64,000 bases of DNA from positions 2,684,001-2,748,000 of the forward strand of contig JAKNDB010000088.1 in the NCBI GenBank assembly GCA_024305405.1, in the 5' to 3' direction. Position 1 is the first letter of the stretch; each line of letters begins with the position of its first letter. This document shows, one piece after another, positions 52,601 to 64,000 of this stretch. Made by a program: the position numbers and the translations under genes. Below the pieces are notes generated by a model. The model was not told the DNA's origin, searched no databases, and saw only the letters and a program-made list of their open reading frames with translations. This stretch comes from Dirofilaria immitis (lineage: Eukaryota > Nematoda > Chromadorea > Rhabditida > Onchocercidae).

Positions 52601-55600
52601 GTGATCAACATTATAGTTATGATCCATTCTCTACATATGATTTGATCCAAATTTCGATCTTTTGAACTAATTCTTTAATTCAAAATATTTTCTGAAGGAT
52701 TTGGCGAAGTATCAGGGAATTTTATTACCTTTTTATATTTTTTGTGTATGGATATTTTTAGCAATACGAGCCGATCCATCCAATCATTTCTACTACGAAA
52801 AGAGGATTGATGCACTTGAGAAGGCTGGACTTAATGTTCTTGCAATGCGAACACGTTTTATGGCTGCACAGTCAGTTGATCGAGGGCAAGTGGATTTCGA
52901 ATGGTTTAGAAATATGATAACGATCGTAAGTTATATGTGTATCGGTTAAATGTATCATAGTTTGTTTATTTTACAAATAAATGAAATGGAATGATCTGAA
53001 AACTTATATTGTAAGTCTCTTTTTAAAAAGTGAAAAAATCAGTTACATTATTACTGAAGAATATGCAATACCAAATAATCACAGTCCAAATGCTATAGAA
53101 GATTTTGAAAAACTGATATTTAGAAATTATTGCTGTAATTAAATAGGAAATTTGACACACATAATTTTTTCAGGCTGCCGATCACTACATCAAAATGAAT
53201 GACGAAGAAAAAGCAGTAGCAGCATTAGAAACATTCGTCCTACGTAGTCGTGAATATAATCGTGATGCTACTGAGCAACATAAAACTGTCGTCCGTAAGT
53301 TTCACTAGTGATTTTTAGAAAACTTTATGTCACTTTTCCTAGAAAGAAAAAGAACAACGAGCTTCAGGCTTGTTGATGAATAGCCATCGTTTCGAAGATG
53401 CAGCAAAGTCTGTTTTCGCTCTCTGTCCTGGAATTACTGCTCTCGATGAAATGGGGCGTTTTGCTGTTGAGGTAAATAACTCTATATTACACAGATTAAT
53501 GAAAATTTGAAGTCAAAGTTCTAAAAATTAATCGCAAGGTTGAGTGGAAGGTGCATCCAGAGTTGACGTTATAAATTTAATGTTGAGCCATGTCATATGT
53601 CTGTCGAATGACTAAACAAACATAAGATTGTAGAGTGCAAAGTTGGTGATTGTTATTGTCAAATTTAGATTAAGTACAATAACGCAAGTTATACGGTTAA
53701 ACCATTCCCTCCCGAAAAAGTGCATCGCTTTGTTGTTGGTGAAAGTTTACCAACAGTTCTCCTGGCACGTCTCGTGATATGTTTCATCAGACTTGGCCGT
53801 AAAGATCTGGCTCCGGTAAGATTTTTGAGTATTTTTCAAGTCGTTTCATTCATAAGACTTTTAAGTACTAATATTGTTGATCGATTTATTTCTAACAATG
53901 TATTTTATTACGTTACATTTTGGATTGAATTAGCGAAAATTGTGAGGTCCATTTGTATCGACATTACTTTTAGGGAAAAGATTTAATTATGATATCATGC
54001 TTAAGATTTTTTCAATACTATGGTGTACTTTCACTGGGTAGTGCATTTTAAAATTAAAGCATCAGATGAAACAATACAGCTGAATAATAGTTGGTTTTGT
54101 TAAATTATGAAATCCATACGTTAATCGAAATTATTTCTGATATGTATTTAAGACTCTCGTAGACAAACTTTTCGAAAGAGTTATTCTCGTGCAAGACCAA
54201 CAAATCTACTTGGATATAGCACATGCTTATCATGCTGTCGACTGTGTAGCACATGCCCAAAAATATATGGAACATTTATTAGCTCGTCCACATTTTTAGA
54301 TGTTGCCGAAGCGTGGTATCTTTACGGTCTCTTTCTTTCCGTATGTTTTTCAATTTGGCAAGTTCTTAAGAGCTGCAGTTTGATAGCATTTAATTTTTAT
54401 ATTTAGTTCTGTTTAGAATTTTATGGCTATGAGAGGGCATTTATTACAGCATATGAATAATTTTCAGATTCGTAAAAATATAAGGATGCATGTAAAGCTT
54501 ATCAGCATGCACTGGATCTACAACCTTCACATGTTGATGCTCGCATCAATTATTCGACAATTCAACAACGATTGGGTATGGTTGATGAAGCGTTTGAAAC
54601 ACTGCGTGAGTATGTGTTGGATGCTGGGAGTAGTTTACCAGTAAGTAGTTTATTATATTCTTTTTTTTTCTATGGATTGAAATTTAGGAATTACTGGATC
54701 ATTATTTTTGAGTCTTTCTAGGGTCTCTTCACTATTTTTTCTTTGACTCTTAATTTGGCATGTTAGTTTAAGTTTGCTTTAAACTGATCTCAGCTTCAAA
54801 ATTTTACTCAGTTTCAATTTCAAATAACTTTCAATATTAATTTAATTTTTCAAGAGGTAATATTTTTGGTATGGGAAACTATTTCTTCCTCAGTTATAAT
54901 ATCCTGATTATCTTTTCTCAATTTATAGGATGAAAGGTTATTGGTGCGTCAGGCGGATTTCCTATTTGAACGCAAACGAATGGATGAATTTGCGCGTTGC
55001 GTTCGAATGTTGCTTGCTCCGCATTTTTACGAAATTTATTTGAACAATATGGCTTTGTTAAAGAAGAGATTATCAGCAAGTGAACGAGGAAGTAATTTTT
55101 TATTTTCCTATTTTTGTCATGTTAGTAAGTTCCATGAAAACTTTTGTTATTTATTAAATTAGATATAATAATTCTTAAATAAGTATTAAAATTTTATTTC
55201 CTGTAGTTGAGAAAAATCTCAAATTTCATACAACTTTAAAGTTTGAGATAGTTCATAGCTAACAATTATAGCTATTTGCCATGGTATTCGTGTACAGGCA
55301 TTCAATGCTGTTCGTGGCTCAGCATTTGAAAAATATGTAAAACGCGTAGGACAACTCGCGGCAGCGGAAGAACATGGACCAAGCGAAATCACGGGTACAC
55401 AGGTAATTTAATTTTTATATTAACTTCAAAATTTGCTACGTCATGGAGATATAAGTGATCGGTAATAAAAATGCCTGCGACTGATTAATGATTTAGATCC
55501 CTTTTTTCCTTATTTTTTGTTTGAAATTACATGACCTTTTCAATCGTAGGATTAAGTTATCACGAAGTGGTTTTACAGTCGATTATTATTATCATATTAA

Positions 55601-57933
55601 TATCTCCATTTCTGCTTTCTCGATTTCGGGAATGTTATGTCCCGGTCATTTTTTAAGCTCATTAGTTTTCACGATCATTTTTTTAACAGGAATCTTTTTA
55701 ACAGAATTATTCCATCCCGCCGTTCTAGAAATCCCTTATGTAATATGAATTCATTATGTTCTGTAAGATCTGAAACCAAAGATTATTTTTAGTAATCCTT
55801 TGGAATTCTTTGAAAATAACTTTTTTTTGACTAGACAGACTTTATTTTCATTTGATCGAATAGATTCTCTTTTTAGTTGCATGATTACTGCTTTAAATTA
55901 TTGGAAACATTGCTACAGCAAAAGAGATGTTTGGATGCATTGCATGTTTGCTGTTTTGCTTATTTACAGCCACTTATCAGCAAAAATATTAAGTAAGTAA
56001 ACTAGTACTAAGGTAAATCCTATAGTTTTTTACCTATTGCTTGTTTAATATAGCATTACCATTTTAAATTCATTTTTATGAACTACTTCATTCTTCAGAA
56101 CGTTGGAAACATTCCAAAACCTTCTTTTGTATTGTTCATTGCGAGCACATGTTTGGCCACTGGCATTCGAATACTTACGATGGTTTCATACACTTTCTAT
56201 GGTTAGATAATTTGCATGACTTAAAAATTATTAAATGTAATTTCTTTTGTAATTAACATCTGTTATTTAGAATCTAATGAATTATTTTATTTTAGATTCG
56301 CTGCAGTCAAACATTTGTCGACTAGAAAATTTTTTTGTAAATTTTATCATTGGGATTGTCCTGTCGTAATAAAACGATGCTCAGTGATGATTTATCTGAC
56401 AAATGTGACCACAATTTTTGAAAGAAATCCAAATTAGTTATGCAGCTATTTCGTTTTCATGTTTTTCTAATAGTCCCGAAATTACTCTCTTTTGCAGGGC
56501 AATAATCCTCTTTTATTGCCATCGGATCGTGATCTTTGTTCACTCGTATTTTCAATGCAATGAATTTCGTTTTCTGTCATTCTCAGAATGTCAGCTATCA
56601 CCGATATATAATGAGAGCATTAGTACGCTCTCCAGGCAATTTAGCGCTTCAAATGATTTCTGGAAATAATTCTTTAATTACTGGTGCATATCGTCATGCT
56701 CTTGGTAAGTAATAATGGAGGCTTTTTCTTTGAGATTATTGTGATGAGTTTTTTCTCAAATTTTTGCGAACACAGGAAACAAGTAATGATGATGAGCCGT
56801 TGGAAATTGTTGCATAAGATTTTTTTTTTAAGGCAATAGAAAGGAATAAATTGATTACAGGTGAATATCTGCATGTTTGGAAACAAGTTCCAGATAATCC
56901 ACTTGTTTGCATGCTTATTGGCCTTACATTTATCCACATGTCTTGCAAAAGGATATATTCAGTCGCCATATGGTGGCACTTAGAGTGAGTTTTTTCAGCT
57001 GTTTAATATCACTTTTTTGAAAACATTTTTACGTTTATATGAAGGAAAAAAACGAGCAATTACTTATTTATTTTTTACTGAAGAAGAAAGTGATGAAAAT
57101 GGTTGTCTTGTTGAAAAGAATGATAATCAATAAGAGTATCTTATTTATAAAAATCAATATGATTCAAACTATGTTTTCACATCTCTAAATGAAGTTTAAT
57201 GAGGAAAATGCAAGATGCGATTCATGTGCTGTATATGAATCAAAATTTGGTGTAAAAATTATAATTAGGGAATATAAAACCTTCGGTATAAATAATAAGG
57301 AAAGAAAATAAAAAGTCGGAAACAAATCGGTGATCTTTAAAGGGATTGGCATTTATGAATCGTTATCAACAACTCCGTGGTGATAATCAGGAAACATACT
57401 ATAATATTGGACGAATGTTTCACCAGATGAATATTTTACCTTTAGCTATGTATTTTTATGAAAAATGTTTAAAGGTAAGTTATAATTGCTCAGTTGTTAT
57501 AAGTTTATGATTGTCTAGAAAATAAAAATGAGATTTTCTAGAATTGGAAATGATCAAACTGCTGTAGTTTAATTTTTTTAATGGTTTAGTTTTCATTTTT
57601 CAGACTGATATTCCGAAAATTGTAATTACAGATGAAGCTACGGGTGAAGAATTTACATCGGAAGCTGAAGAGTAATTTTTGTTTTTTTTTTTATTTTAAA
57701 TTAGATCCTTTTTCTTATTCTTTATCTATACATCGTTTATGTTTTCTACCGTAAATTTAATTCATGGAAAGTGAGATCTCATGAAACTTCGTGTTTTCGA
57801 TTTATTTGATTCATTCTTATTCAGATATAATCTTCAACCCATGGCTGCACATAATTTGGCATTGATCTATTTGGCAAGTGGAAATCAATATGTTGCGCAG
57901 AATCTATTAGAAAAATATTACTGTGTAGCATGA
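49607..57933 (+). CDS. GTF3C3: Transcription factor IIIC subunit 3 (TFIIIC102), TPR protein
   Basis: TPR scaffold of TFIIIC that binds internal promoters of tRNA and other Pol III genes and recruits TFIIIB. Exons: 49607-49691, 50152-50361, 50984-51031, 51119-51167, 51477-51564, 51746-51915, 52063-52144, 52316-52526, 52762-52925, 53174-53294, 53368-53471, 53669-53815, 54153-54340, 54468-54640, 54929-55091, 55272-55402, 55877-55992, 56099-56201, 56296-56365 (uncertain), 56595-56704, 56861-56984, 57343-57474, 57604-57671 and 57825-57933; about 989 aa. The N-terminus is acidic. TPRs start at ALIGQANVIYAKGQTREALT and continue through PQKSLQYGLLAAHLN, ACKAYQHALDLQPSHVDARI, IGLTFIHMS, GLAFMNRYQQLRG and the C-terminus AAHNLALIYLASGNQYVAQN. 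One base is missing at 54293-54297, 54474-54478 and about 56941-56945, and perhaps at 56314-56316; adding it makes all phases fit. AATAAA lies at 58290. Confidence 0.92.
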
Positions 57934-58655
57934 ATTTTGGATGGAAAAATTTTTTGAATATTCGCATATAATTATTACGGTAAAAAATCGCCAAAATTTT
58001 TAATCGAAAATATATCGTGTGGTGCTGGATTTTGGTAAGTCATAATGAATTTTTACGGCATACATAATTTGTGGATATTATGCATTATTTATAGGTGTAT
58101 TTTTGCGTGTTGCTGTTTATTTGACTGTTTTTGTTTTTCCATATTTTTCCAAATTTGTATTTTATAATCTATTAATTCATGCTAAATTTGTATAATTGAT
58201 ACTTTCAAATCATCAATATAATGATTTTCATGGAATTTAAAAAATGTGCTTCAGTGATGATTTGAAATAATTCAGTGCAGTGTTGATTTAATAAAATATA
58301 AAGAAATAAATGATTAACTCAACTAGTGGCATCTCTTTTGGGGTATTTATCGACCCTTGTTTATCCCATTAATTTAGATTTATTAATTATTTAAAAATAA
58401 AGTTAAATCAATTTTTTTGAGATATCAACAATTATTGATTAAATAAGAAATATTGCGTTATTATAATTTCACAGAACTGCCTGAATTGTGCTAGAAAGTT
58501 TCGAATTTAACGTTAAGTCATCACTAATTTTTCCACTTCCCGACATCATAGCATTGTGAATTTACTTGGAAATGGTTGGGAATTATATATCTGTCGACTT
58601 GGTGATTTTATTTTAAAGATTGTTTGTAACTTGATTAATATCAGAAGTGAAGCAG
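57934..58655 (+). other. Intergenic gap GTF3C3 to san-1
   Basis: About 720 bp, with AATAAA at 58290 and then AT-rich sequence up to a splice acceptor (taatatcag at 58636-58644) just before the next ATG. An acceptor with no upstream coding exon fits trans-splicing, as for a downstream operon gene. Nothing else is visible. Confidence 0.45.
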
Positions 58656-61618
58656 ATGACTGATATAGCAGATCATGAATGGGAGCTAAATCGTGAGAAT
58701 ATACGGCCACTCCGAAGTGGCCGGAAGGTCAAATCAATAAATAATGTATTTGGTGGTAAGTATTCTTTATAAGTAGTAAGATTTAGTTGCAAAATTATCT
58801 CTTGTTTTACTCTGTAATTATCTTGAGTTTACATATTTATATAACCTTTAGCAAGTAAAGAGTTATGTTGCGTATGTGTAATTTATCTAGAATAAGCTAG
58901 TCCCCTTTAAATTAAGCAAAAAGATATCATTTTGTAATACATATTGATTACTAATGCTAAAATTATCCTTATTGTTTGCGAGTAATAATGGGTTGTGGTA
59001 TTATATTAAAATCAATATCCACTCTTACAAATATACTATAAGTTCATTAAAATTGAAATTTTGCATTATCAGGTGACAAAATCACAATAATCGAAGCCGA
59101 AAAACGCTTCGAGAAGGACTTCGAAGAAGCAAAAGCGTCAGATGATCCGTTGGACATATGTTTGAATTATATAATCTGGTTTGAGGAACATTTTCCAACA
59201 GGTTGTATAACCGGTTTAACATTTCATTTAGAATCTAAGCTTCGTAGAAAGGACTATAGATTTTTTCTTAGATGGTAAAGTATTTGAATAATAAGCTTCA
59301 TTTGATATATTATGTTGATGTATTTTCAAACTTTAAATGTATATTAATCTTCACTTAAATAATATGCAAAACTATTAATTAAAAGTTTGTCAAACATGTG
59401 AATGAAACAAAATAGTTGGATCTTTAATAACGTATGTTTAGAATGGATATGCTATAATTAATTATTGATCATAATAATAATTTTATTCGTTAGGAGAAAA
59501 TTTGAATTCTAATTTTATAGGAAAACAGTCGTATCTGTTTTCGATATTAACACGCATAATCAATACTTTTGGTTATCGTGAAGAATTTTTGAATGATGAA
59601 AGAATGCTGAAGTTTTGGATAAAATTAGTCGAGAATAAATCTGATGCAAATGTGGATACATTCTTTGAACGTGCTTATCTTGCTGGGTGTTGTCGTCGTT
59701 TGGCCAAATTTTATGTTAGATGGGCTGAAGTAATGTTATTAAAGCATTATTATTTTCAAATAAATTACTCTTGATGGAATCTGAAGGAATTTCACTTTGT
59801 TTATTAACCTAAAAGAATTTTCTCAGTTTTTGTTAAGAGTTGTTTTGGAATTGAAAACTGGAATATGAGACCAGAATTAGGTGGTAAATACAGTTAGTCT
59901 CTGATCTTTTGTTACTGTTAGTGAACTGTTGATAGTATTCTTACGGAATCCATTTATATCGTGTTTCCAGATTCGTGAAAATTCATATGATGTAAATGGA
60001 GCGCGAATAGTTCTCAAACGTGGTCGGGAACAGTGTGCTGAACCGTTAGATTTATTAAATGATGCATCAGATGCCTTGGAAATGCGTCAAATTCGAGCAC
60101 TGCGAAATTTAAGTGATAGTGAAAATGATTTTGTTGATGAAAATGAACTGAGTATGGAGCGATTAGCACTTGGTCAACTAACCGGTAAATGTATTATTGA
60201 AATAAATTTTCTTAAACTTAGTTTTAGTTTTTCGTAATTTTAAAAAATTTGATTAAAGTTTAAACTATTCACAGAGCAAAAGTGTGCACTTCAATTTTAG
60301 TAATAGAGAAAATTGTTTTGGTCATTATTTTCAGGTTTGGGTCCGAATCATGAGGCACCAGTATTTCGAGATTCATCTAAAAGACCTGGCAGATTGCATC
60401 CTGGTACTAATTCGTGTCATCTAGACGATGCAAAGAAAGGAAATGCTTTTCAAATCTACCAAGTAAGAAAATAAAATAGTTTATTTCTGAAGAAATTAGA
60501 CATTACAAAATTTTGTGATTTCAAATTGAAAAATCTGATCCATGAGGTATACTTTAAAGTATGTGGAAAATTTTAAGTGATGGAATCACGTTTTGCAGTT
60601 TTCTTTCAGTTATATTATATATTGGGTTCTTTTTTCAATTTTTTGCCACTGTGAAAAAGATAAGGCTTTCCATGTATTCGAGGCGTACACTACACAGTAC
60701 TTCACATATCAAGTCAAAATCAGCAAGTAGTTATGTATCTTTTGTCAACTGATGATTACTGTAGTTCAATTTATTGAGGTTCTCAGCTCAAAATTTTGAA
60801 AAATTTTCCTTTATTCCGTAAATTAGAAAAAGAAGTAAGTCAATATTAATTTCCTTTACAGATAATTTTAAAAGAAAAAGATCTTAATCCAGGGTGATGA
60901 AGCATTTGATGAAGAAAATTTGTTGGTGCCAAAAGTTTCGGAGATAATTTAGCTCATGTGGCATTTGTACAAAATAGTTGGGATCCCACAAAATGGAGCG
61001 ATGCACGAATTGATGGTATACCAAGAAGTGAAATGCATCAAGCTCCTTTCATGGTCATTTATATTTTTATTCAAAAGATTTAGATTTAGCTGTGAAATAT
61101 TCAATTCATTATATTCTGTTTTTATCAAGCGGTTGCATATGCCAACTACATACGCTTTCCTTTTTTGAAGGAACGCAGTCACTTTATCAAATTTATTTTA
61201 TAATATTAATTACTGAATGAATCGAATTAGGTTTTCGATGAGAATGGAGGCGATGTAAAAGAGCGGAAACAACCAAGTCGACATTCACGACTGCGTATAT
61301 CAAATAAGGTTAAGAAAATATTTTGAAATTATGTAATTTTTCTGACTTTTTTCATGATCGATGAAATAGATTAACAATTGAGTTGAAATATTTTGCTCAT
61401 ATCGAGCGTTATTGATATATTTTCCAGTTTGTTTATTCAAAATTAATTTAACTCATTATCAAGTCAAGTAATCTATTACCAAGTTAATCCTGATAGAAGT
61501 AAAAGTTGAAATACTGAAAGTGGTAGATAAATAATTTTTTTGATGCAAAAGTTACGTGCTGTTTCTTTTTCAGGTTATTTCAATGGAGGAACTGTTTGCA
61601 GAACAATCGCAGTTATAG
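58656..61618 (+). CDS. san-1: Spindle assembly checkpoint protein SAN-1/Mad3 (BubR1 N-terminal type)
   Basis: Checkpoint protein that, with Mad2/MDF-2, BUB-3 and Cdc20/FZY-1, forms the mitotic checkpoint complex restraining the APC/C. Exons: 58656-58755, 59073-59201, 59521-59729, 59971-60184, 60335-60462, 60893-61053, 61231-61308 and 61574-61618; about 354 aa. The Mad3/BUB1 homology region I covers residues ~8-160: HEWELNRENIRPLRSGRKV, DDPLDICLNYIIWFEEHFPT, KFWIKLVENKSD, RRLAKFYVRWAE and LKRGREQCAEPLD. The tail holds APFMVFDENGG and MEELFAEQSQL-stop. There is no kinase domain, as in C. elegans SAN-1 and yeast Mad3. The position normally occupied by the first KEN box reads REN. One base is missing in the T run 60936-60938 (an extra T gives VPKVFGDNLAHVAF instead of a stop). 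The start is 11 bp behind a splice acceptor. Family assignment is sure; the choice of SAN-1 rather than BUB-1 rests on the length and lack of kinase. Confidence 0.9.
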
Positions 61619-63281
61619 CTTTTCAGTTTGTTAAAATTAGGATTTATACTACCAAATCTCATTGATTCATAAACGAATTACTCTTCATTTGACTTGCTTT
61701 TTTTCTTATTAATGATTTTTTTGCCATTTCAAATAACGATTACTTTTAAAGCCAACAGAACAAATACTTTGAAACATGCTAAATATTTAATATGCTTGGG
61801 ATGTCTTTTTTTTCTTGAGAATGTGAATATTTCTCCGTAAATTCGGATAGATAGTAGAAGTAAGAATAATAGTATGAAGTTCTGTTTCATCATTAGCTTT
61901 GATTCTTTTGTAATAGCGCAAAACGTCGTGTTTAACTCCGTTTTTGAGATATATATCTAATGTTATACATATGGATAGATAAACAAATATTGATTTTCAA
62001 TCAATCATCTCTAGCCAATGATAATTGTTGAATTATTATAATGAAACATTTCAAGAACCAGGATTACATTTGATATACTTCCCAAATTTCGAATTGTTGT
62101 ATAAGAAGTTTTTTCAAATTTTTTTTTAAGAAATACTCATGGAAATATATTATCTTAAGAAGAGCTGAGATACTTATTTTTGATGCAATCTAAGTGATGT
62201 TGATTTTATTATATGATGTGACATCAGGATGAAGATATAACTTAAATTTTCGTCATACACATTTTTAGTCATACACATGATATATATGTATGAATTATGT
62301 CATTTCCTGATTTCTCATTAAAAACGAAATTTCCAGATTTTCGTATTTAGAAAATTACTTATGAGATTTAATTAAATCCAGCGATATGCTTAAATTCGAA
62401 GTAAAATCCTGTGATTCCATTTTTTAAGTTGAAATTTATGTGGTTTTTAACGTTATAAAGACGGAATCCTTCTCATACTGTACTTAGCATTTGCTGTACT
62501 AATTGTAGAATTTCATCAAGAAAGCAGTTGCCTTAACTGTATGCTCTATTTTCATATTTTATCATTTAGCGAAACAGGAACATATAAATAAGAATCATTT
62601 GTACAGAACGGATTACGATATAGAAGTGCAGTAACTGTATGTGTGAATAAAATTGTTTATTTTTTGTTCAATTGCTTATTGTTATGCTTAACATTTGTTG
62701 CAAAATTTCTTCAAGAAATCAGTTATCTCAATTAAATGTTCCATTTTCATATTTTAATACAGAAGAATTATGGTAATGGGGTTGCGGTAGTGTAACTATT
62801 CATATGAATAAGGATTGTTTGTTCGCTCAAATGATTGACTATTTAAATAAAAATTATTAATAATATAATTCCAAATTTCAATATTCTAGCATACTATTAA
62901 CAATTACTCTTGATGCAGTTGTTCCTATCAAAACTGATACATTGTAATTCTAATATCATATTATTTATAATTCTTATGGAGATGAAAAGTTATTTCTAAT
63001 AGGAAAATATATAATTGAATTGATTTTTAATTGCACTAAATTAGTATTTATTTTAATCATGATTATATATACTATCTCATGTGAATTATTCATCATTTCC
63101 AAACAAATATAAATTGATATTTCGCTTCACGATTTGATATTGAAAAGTTTGATATATTTATATATATCACTGATGTATGTTATGAAATAAATAAAATATT
63201 TTACAGATTTCAATCAATAATCGTTAGTCATATGAAAAGAATTCAGCAATTTTTATGCGATAATAAAATTAGCATAGAAAT
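61619..63281 (+). other. Intergenic region san-1 to POLR3H
   Basis: About 1.66 kb of AT-rich sequence, including the san-1 3' UTR. Two phrases near 62500 (ctgtactaattgtagaatttcatcaagaaa) and 62690 (related words) repeat weakly. Candidate trans-splice acceptors precede the next gene at 63206 (ttttacag) and 63245 (attcag). No other gene is seen. Confidence 0.4.
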
Positions 63282-64000
63282 ATGTTCGTCTTAGCATTAT
63301 TGGAAGATACGGTACGAATTAAACCGCATCAATTCGGTGAACCTTTGAATCGGTAAACTTTTTTTTACATATTAAAATATATGATGGTAGCGTATACTTG
63401 TATTGGCAAAATAAATTTAAAAAAAAAAATGAAATTATTAATTTATTTCGCTTCCTTCTTGAAATCCTTAAATCTTTCATTTAAATATTTCGGATAAAAT
63501 TCCTATGAAAAAAATATATTTTAAAAAATTCTTTTGAATTCATTAAATATATAATGTGGATAATAAGAGAGTGTTGTAATAGATTCTAATTATCTATGGC
63601 ATATTTAATATGAATAATTTGGAGTCGATATAGCTTGACTGCAATGAATTCATTAGAAACAATTTAGTGGATTAGTTTTTTAATTATCGCATGATAATTT
63701 GATAACAAGATAGCTTAGTTTTAACGAATTAATTGAAAGGACTTAGTAAATTGTTTATCGTCTACCTTTCCATTATATTGGTTTGCTACTGTAATTCGTT
63801 TGCAATTTCTGAAATGCAAGCTAAGGCTACGATAATTAGATGAGAACGGAATAAAAAAGACAAGAAAATCTGAGTAGATTTATTCGTTTTACAGTAGAAA
63901 AAATGTTTTTTAAGACTAATGTTTTTATTATTTCAGATGTTAATGAAACGTCTAAATGAGCAGTTCGCTAACAAAATTATACCAGGTTTAGGATTATGTA
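63282..64000 (+). CDS. POLR3H: RNA polymerase III subunit RPC8 (POLR3H), 5' part
   Basis: Rpb7-family stalk subunit of RNA polymerase III, which with RPC9 takes part in initiation. Visible exons: 63282-63352 and 63937 to the window end. Exon 1 begins MFVLALLEDTVRIKPHQFGE, very close to the start of the family, followed by PLNR at a donor (cg|gtaaac). Exon 2 reads MKRLNEQFANKIIPGLGLC, the next part of the SHS2-like N-terminal domain. As written, the junction is out of phase: one extra T at 63940-63941 would give LNRCLMKRLNEQFANKI and align with the family without a gap. The rest of the gene lies beyond the window. Confidence 0.85.

Noticed and set aside
1..64000. tRNA, rRNA, snRNA or spliced-leader RNA genes
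   Set aside because: No cloverleaf with a convincing GGTTCGA-type arm, no U6-like start and no SL1 sequence was found by eye; a covariance-model scan would be needed to exclude them fully.
1..64000. CRISPR array, prokaryotic operon, or Wolbachia insertion
   Set aside because: The tandem repeats have no unique spacers of constant size, and all recognised genes are intron-rich animal genes; no bacterial gene family was recognised.

Overview
The window looks like nuclear DNA of a nematode, most likely a filarial worm. It is strongly AT-rich. Its genes are cut into many short exons (about 45-225 bp) with TTTTCAG/TTTTAG-type acceptors. Several start codons sit just behind a splice acceptor that has no upstream coding exon, which suggests spliced-leader trans-splicing. 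The conserved proteins read as metazoan, and the spindle-checkpoint protein is a kinase-less Mad3/SAN-1 type. The species cannot be fixed from sequence alone. All exon models were built by hand, from reading-frame phase, splice sites and family motifs.

Layout. (1) 1746-6799 (+): 3' part of a neuropeptide (FMRFamide-type) GPCR; its first exons are not visible. (2) 6.8-12.4 kb: AT-rich spacer with degenerate tandem repeats and one unexplained composition island. (3) 12477-15944 (+): a two-finger C2H2 protein. (4) 17271-21180 (-): RRP1/Nop52 rRNA-processing protein, convergent with the zinc-finger gene. (5) 21.2-27.2 kb: spacer with nuclear-receptor-like DR1 sites, a 36-bp tandem repeat, a perfectly paired 29-bp hairpin and a repeat carrying splice-donor motifs. 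(6) 27240-39462 (-): Spinster-type (SPNS) MFS transporter, 12 exons, with a 4.8-kb first intron. (7) 39.5-49.6 kb: divergent intergenic region with repeats and what looks like a decayed coding segment. (8) 49607-57933 (+): TFIIIC subunit 3 (GTF3C3), a TPR protein. (9) 58656-61618 (+): SAN-1/Mad3/BubR1-like checkpoint protein. (10) 63282-end (+): first exons of RNA polymerase III subunit RPC8 (POLR3H), running off the window.

The last three genes lie head-to-tail on one strand. Two of them (GTF3C3, POLR3H) belong to the RNA polymerase III transcription machinery, so co-expression or an operon is worth testing. RRP1 adds a third gene of ribosome/RNA production.

The most important technical point is that at least six, and probably nine, conserved exons or exon junctions need exactly one extra base to keep a family-matching frame, nearly always in an A or T run. 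All are undercalls of one. This looks like systematic homopolymer error in the assembly rather than pseudogenes, and automatic gene prediction on this sequence will break these genes. I found no convincing mobile element, CRISPR array, tRNA or rRNA.
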